Shown: positions 23,255 to 24,481 of the stretch, in pieces
Numbering within the stretch: position 1 is the first letter of the stretch
How the letters are laid out: every line of letters starts with the position of its first letter
Source: CAYZAK01 sp964476445
GTDB lineage: Bacteria; CG03; SLGR01; JAGXOG01
Assembly (NCBI GenBank): GCA_964476445.1
Contig: CAYZAK010000030.1
Coordinates: 1-24,481, forward strand
DNA length: 24,481 nucleotides
Direction of reading: 5' to 3'
Program-made: the position numbers and the translations under genes
The notes under the pieces: generated by a model
What the model was told of the DNA's origin: nothing
Databases searched by the model: none
The model's input: only the letters and a program-made list of their open reading frames with translations

Positions 23255-24322
23255 ATGAGTGTAACGGAAAAAGTTTTGGCTAAAAGGCCTCAGAATTTTG
23301 CCAGGAAACTGGACGAAGGAAGTAAGGTTTGCTGTCTTAATTCCAAAGATATATTAAATGTATTAAAAGATGACAATGTAATCCTGATGGCCTGTAATAC
23401 CCGGATTAAGCATGTTATCCCCGGGATAATGAGAGCGGCCCAGGAGTTAGATGCGGTTGTCGGGTTTGAACTGGCCAAATCAGAAGGCGGACTTCCGGTG
23501 GGATATACCGGTATGAACCCGAAAATGTATGTTGATGCCATTATTAAATATGCCGAAGAAGTCGGGTATACGGTACCTTTTTATATACACGGCGATCACA
23601 TTACCGTAAAGGCGGATACCGAAGAGGAGATAGAAAGTTCACGTGAACTAATAGCCAGCGAACTTAAGGAAGGATATACCTCTTTTGCCATAGATGCTTC
23701 TTACAATGAAATGGATGCGAATGTAAGAATAACCACCGACCTGGCCCAGCCCATAATTGAACAGGGTTTTGGTCTTGAAGTGGAAGTGGGAGAAATTAAG
23801 GGTGACAAAGATATAACTACTGTGGAAGATGCCGTTGAGTATATAGATAAACTTAATGAAAATGGTGTGCACCCCGATATGCTTGCCATAAATAACGGGT
23901 CCAAACACGGTAACTATGAAGCTGACGAAAAAGTTCATATTGACCTTGAAAGAACTCTTGATATTTACAACGCCATAAAAGATAAAGGGGTGGTAATTGC
24001 CCAGCACGGTATTACGGGTACTCCACTTAACATGGTGGGGCAGTTTGCCGATAACGGTATAAGAAAAGGAAATGTAGGCACAAACTGGCAGAATATCGCT
24101 CATGAACATTTGCCCGGGGAACTGGTAAAAGAAATGTCCGACTGGTCAGATGAAACAGGCGGAGCTATTAAACACGCTACCAAAGAATTCTACAAGAAAC
24201 TGGAAAATATACCTGAAGAAAACAAGAAGGCGATTTCGGATGAAGCCTATGAATCTGCAAAGGATTTCATTAAAGCTTTTCGGTCGGACGGTACAGCCAG
24301 TAAAGTAGTAAATAACCTGTAA
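23255..24322 (+). CDS. fba: Class II fructose-bisphosphate aldolase
   Basis: This 355-residue zinc aldolase interconverts fructose 1,6-bisphosphate with dihydroxyacetone phosphate and glyceraldehyde 3-phosphate. Metal and phosphate motifs of the class II family are seen in order: IHGDHITVK (D114, H115), DASYNEMDANVRIT, LEVEVGEIKG, NGSKHGNY (H218) and QHGITGTP (H251), then a DNGIRKGNVGTNWQ phosphate-binding end. Each differs a little from the common FbaA/GatY wording (for example QHGITG rather than LHGGSG). The protein is therefore from a divergent subgroup, and another ketose-bisphosphate substrate is possible. The gene has its own promoter, an AAGGAG about nine bases before the ATG, and a hairpin behind it, so it is probably a single-gene unit. 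Strong translation signals fit an abundant glycolytic enzyme. Confidence 0.87.
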   Translation: MSVTEKVLAKRPQNFARKLDEGSKVCCLNSKDILNVLKDDNVILMACNTRIKHVIPGIMRAAQELDAVVGFELAKSEGGLPVGYTGMNPKMYVDAIIKYAEEVGYTVPFYIHGDHITVKADTEEEIESSRELIASELKEGYTSFAIDASYNEMDANVRITTDLAQPIIEQGFGLEVEVGEIKGDKDITTVEDAVEYIDKLNENGVHPDMLAINNGSKHGNYEADEKVHIDLERTLDIYNAIKDKGVVIAQHGITGTPLNMVGQFADNGIRKGNVGTNWQNIAHEHLPGELVKEMSDWSDETGGAIKHATKEFYKKLENIPEENKKAISDEAYESAKDFIKAFRSDGTASKVVNNL

Positions 24323-24356
24323 ATTTTACAGTTATAAAATAAACATAAATATTATT

Positions 24357-24379
24357 CTGCTGCCCAACCCGGGCAGCAG
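24357..24379 (+). terminator. Terminator-like hairpin after the aldolase gene
   Basis: CTGCTGCCC (24357-24365) pairs perfectly with GGGCAGCAG (24371-24379) across the loop AACCC. The nine-base-pair GC-rich stem stands out in AT-rich surroundings 35 bases past the stop. The downstream T-run is poor (GTTCT). The upstream flank is A/T-rich, so on the minus strand it would be followed by a T-rich stretch. It may act in both directions. Confidence 0.6.
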
Positions 24380-24428
24380 GTTCTAAGTATCAGGCAGGAA
24401 ATTCAGTAAATTTTCAAAAAAACTCTTT

Positions 24429-24481
24429 CACGGATTCAACCAGTAAGTGCAACAAACGCTTCAAATGGTGTATCATAATTT
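24429..24481. mobile_element. End of an IS30-family insertion sequence (partial)
   Basis: The segment with ATTCAA, nine bases, then GCAACA (24434-24454) has the same spacing as the terminal inverted repeat of IS30, which as I recall it has ATTCAA and GCAACA nine bases apart. By that alignment the element tip is near 24429. The element continues past the window. It begins about 50 bases after the aldolase terminator hairpin. The other end and the target duplication cannot be seen. Confidence 0.6.
24436..24481 (-). CDS. IS30-family transposase, last codons only
   Basis: On the minus strand the final 14 codons before a TGA (24436-24438) read NYDTPFEAFVALTG. IS30 transposases end with a TPxE(V/A)F motif and then a tail such as VAL plus two residues. 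The tail is encoded by the inverted repeat itself (GTTGCACTT). Both features are present. The rest of the gene lies beyond the window, so whether it is intact is unknown. Confidence 0.6.
   Translation of the reverse strand, partial: NYDTPFEAFVALTG

Noticed and set aside
23648..24109. 153-codon minus-strand frame inside the aldolase gene
   Set aside because: It lies wholly inside the aldolase coding sequence, whose motifs are intact, and its product resembles nothing known.
1..24481. CRISPR arrays, tRNA or rRNA genes, prophage genes
   Set aside because: No regularly spaced repeats, no tRNA-like cloverleaf with a CCA-type 3' end and no rRNA segments were recognised; the only mobile-element trace is at the right edge.

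Overview
The window reads as chromosomal DNA of a strictly anaerobic, fermentative bacterium. It is AT-rich, densely packed with genes, and most genes sit in tight operons. The support for anaerobic life is a trimeric NAD-linked [FeFe] hydrogenase with a Rex-type redox operator, a pyruvate phosphate dikinase, and several iron-sulfur proteins that are oxygen-sensitive in their families. Glycyl-tRNA synthetase is the bacterial two-subunit form. I cannot name the phylum. The recO-glyQ-glyS then ppdK order recalls Clostridia, but most genes lack a Shine-Dalgarno sequence, which fits an uncultured lineage better.

Layout. 1-888: C-terminal part of a GltS-type sodium/glutamate symporter. 889-1000: weak terminator, then a perfect Rex-type palindrome. 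1001-5332: hydrogenase operon (NuoE-like, NuoF-like, catalytic [FeFe] subunit). 5333-5633: AT-rich gap with small palindromes. 5634-12296: one compact operon of two overlapping mgtE magnesium transporter genes, recO, glyQ, glyS and a YggU/DUF167 gene. 12387-15080: pyruvate phosphate dikinase with its own promoter and a strong ribosome binding site. 15088-18405, minus strand: class A penicillin-binding protein, a DUF2148 ferredoxin-like protein and endonuclease III. 18406-18625: divergent promoter region. 18626-23178: tyrS, a small two-helix membrane protein, a HIT hydrolase, a DUF1573-thioredoxin-DsbD-type membrane fusion, a lipoprotein with a degenerate UshA-like phosphatase fold, and a Mth938/DUF498 protein. 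23255-24322: class II fructose-bisphosphate aldolase, followed by a terminator hairpin. 24429-24481: the tip of an IS30-family insertion sequence, with the last codons of its transposase on the minus strand.

How the genes work together. PPDK and the aldolase are central glycolysis/gluconeogenesis enzymes, and both have clear ribosome binding sites. The hydrogenase would dispose of reductant from NADH plus reduced ferredoxin, with Rex sensing NADH/NAD+. The most unusual locus is 20493-22821. It encodes an apparent thiol relay running from a DsbD-like membrane core to an exported thioredoxin CxxC and a DUF1573 CxC. The next, overlapping gene is a lipoprotein that has lost the phosphatase metal ligands but keeps a CxC pair. 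Also notable are a cysteine-free second thioredoxin-like domain in the hydrogenase NuoF-like subunit and the translationally coupled pair of divergent MgtE proteins.
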